This document shows positions 4,876 through 5,832 of a DNA stretch of 5,832 nt, in pieces. The notes beneath the pieces were generated by a model. The model did no database searches, was not told where the DNA came from, and saw only the letters and a list, made by a program, of their open reading frames with translations. The translations under genes and the position numbers were made by a program. The stretch's first letter is position 1; the number at the start of each line of letters is the position of its first letter. This DNA comes from Candidatus Roizmanbacteria bacterium (GTDB lineage: Bacteria; Patescibacteriota; Microgenomatia; UBA1406; GWC2-37-13), in assembly GCA_013334845.1 (NCBI GenBank), contig JAAXWV010000012.1, positions 8,062 through 13,893 on the forward strand, written 5' to 3'.

Positions 4876-5832
4876 TTATGTTTTTCTCCCGTATCGTTCT
4901 TTCGACAGGCGGATGATTTTCTCCCGGTTATCATTGCGCAGGGCGGGGAGAGGAAGCGTCTTTGCTGGGAAGGGGGCCGAGGTCATATTGTCGATGGAGA
5001 GTTTCATTACGATCTCGTGTTTTCCGAGTGAGACGAGTTCTTTATCAGAGTATATACCGCTGAATTCCTTGCTGAATGCCTGTGCATCGCGAGCACCCAT
5101 CACAAACGAAGCAAGCGTTCCAACATTTCCAAAAATTGCACGCTGAATTTCCAGATCAAGTTGCTCGATATACTGGTTCGTCATGGTCAATGATAGTCGA
5201 TATTTACGAGCCTCCGACAATATCTTAATAAATGAGGAAGTGGCAAAGTTCTGGAACTCATCAACATACAGAAAAAAGTCTTTCCGGTCTTCCTCTTTCA
5301 TAAATGATCTGCTCATTGCGGCAAGCTGAATCTGGGTGATAATCATCGCACCGAGGAGAGAGGCGTTGTCCTCTCCTAATTTTCCCTGAGAGAGATTGAG
5401 TATGAGAATTTTCCCCTCGTTCATGATGCTTTCCAGATCAATCGTAGATTTGGGATTGCCGATAATATTGCGAATCATTTTTGAAGATACGAACTGTCCA
5501 ACCTTGTTTTGGATCGGAGATATAGCTTCAACCCGAAGTCGATCTGTCATTTTCTCAAACTCCTTTTCCCAGAAATTGCGAATGATTGGATCTTTTATCA
5601 GGGGGATGACCCGTTTCCGGTAGTCGTGATTCGATAGCAAATTGAGTACATCCACGAGGGTAGTATCGGGTATTTCAAGAAGAGTCAAAATGCAGTTACG
5701 TAGGATATATTCGAGTCGCGGACCCCATGAGTCCTTATATAGCTTATTAAAGATAGATACTATTCCGGAAGAGATGAGATCGCGGTGCTGTTTGTTTTTT
5801 ATCTCAAGCACATTGAGAGAAAAAGGTCGTTC
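4876..5832 (-). CDS. TraG/VirD4- or HerA-like ATPase of a conjugation/type IV secretion type, C-terminal part (5' end outside window)
   Basis: About 318 residues are visible, and the frame continues past the window edge (ERPFSLN precedes the GTG at 5811, which is internal). The sequence matches, from memory, an ATPase family abundant in Patescibacteria and annotated as a type IV secretion or conjugative DNA-transfer protein. Numbering from the GTG codon, landmarks are DSWGPRLEYILRN (27-39), FWEKEF (80-85), PIQNKVGQF (99-107), KILILNLSQGKLGED (134-148), the Walker B strand FFLYVDEFQNFAT (179-191), ILSEARKYRLSLTMTNQYIEQL (197-218; given as landmarks ILSEARKY and NQYIEQL), FGNVGT (227-232) and the C-terminal TLPLP (285-289). 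Walker A lies outside the window. Such ATPases act as membrane-associated hexameric DNA pumps; whether this one serves conjugation, DNA uptake or another process is not shown. FVMG (236-239) replaces a family-typical FRVG. The protein ends in RYGRKT just before a dispersed repeat, where I recall relatives continuing further. Confidence 0.88.
   Translation of the reverse strand, partial: ERPFSLNVLEIKNKQHRDLISSGIVSIFNKLYKDSWGPRLEYILRNCILTLLEIPDTTLVDVLNLLSNHDYRKRVIPLIKDPIIRNFWEKEFEKMTDRLRVEAISPIQNKVGQFVSSKMIRNIIGNPKSTIDLESIMNEGKILILNLSQGKLGEDNASLLGAMIITQIQLAAMSRSFMKEEDRKDFFLYVDEFQNFATSSFIKILSEARKYRLSLTMTNQYIEQLDLEIQRAIFGNVGTLASFVMGARDAQAFSKEFSGIYSDKELVSLGKHEIVMKLSIDNMTSAPFPAKTLPLPALRNDNREKIIRLSKERYGRKT

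Noticed and set aside
4924..4941. GGTTATCATTGCGCAG resembles the start of the GTCATTGCGAG dispersed repeat and lies inside the ATPase reading frame (LRNDNR).
   Set aside because: The match covers only about a dozen bases, and the encoded NREKII...SKERYG tail looks like normal family sequence.
1..5832. A search by eye for CRISPR arrays, tRNA or rRNA genes, insertion-sequence transposases and toxin-antitoxin pairs.
   Set aside because: No regularly spaced repeats, cloverleaf sequences, rRNA segments or transposase motifs were seen.

Overview
The window looks like a piece of chromosome from an uncultivated bacterium, most likely a member of the Patescibacteria (Candidate Phyla Radiation; Parcubacteria-like). 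This rests on four things. The ATPase at the right end matches, from memory, a conjugation/HerA-type ATPase family typical of that group. The histidine-phosphatase relative belongs to a subfamily I associate with the same group. No visible gene start has a convincing Shine-Dalgarno sequence. A mosaic of short dispersed repeats of the kind common in such genomes lies between two convergent genes. The genetic code appears standard: tryptophan is TGG and TGA is a stop at 1091-1093. No database search was possible, so the taxonomic call is an inference.

Layout. Positions 2-1692 (+) hold a compact unit: the C-terminal half of a cyclopropane-fatty-acid synthase, a YbhB/PEBP-family protein, and a histidine-phosphatase-fold protein overlapping it by ATGA. 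That last protein has lost three of the four residues expected for catalysis. A 95-base AT-rich gap with a perfect 23-base palindrome separates this unit from a convergent malic enzyme (1788-2921, -). The malic enzyme diverges from an uncharacterised HELGH (zincin-type) protein (2998-3885, +) across a 76-base gap. In that gap each gene has a -10-like box so close to its start codon that its mRNA would be leaderless or nearly so.

Next come a promoter with an internal inverted repeat (3943-3971), a YtxH-domain membrane protein (3994-4473) and a small membrane protein five bases behind it (4479-4724). Both are on the + strand and form a likely envelope-associated pair. Positions 4725-4875 carry the repeat mosaic: a CCTGCC/GGCAGG hairpin abutting a copy of a GTCATTGC...GAAGCAATCCC dispersed repeat. 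The window ends inside the ATPase (4876-5832, -). Its N-terminal half, including Walker A, lies outside, and its C-terminus stops 8 bases from the repeat boundary.

How the genes fit together. The left unit is plausibly about membrane phospholipids: acyl-chain modification, a phospholipid/phosphate-binding fold and a probable pseudo-phosphatase. The malic enzyme links malate to pyruvate and reduced nicotinamide cofactor. The right end suggests DNA transfer or uptake machinery. The candidates for undescribed biology are the pseudo-phosphatase in its lipid-gene context, the HELGH protein, and the repeat mosaic next to the ATPase end.
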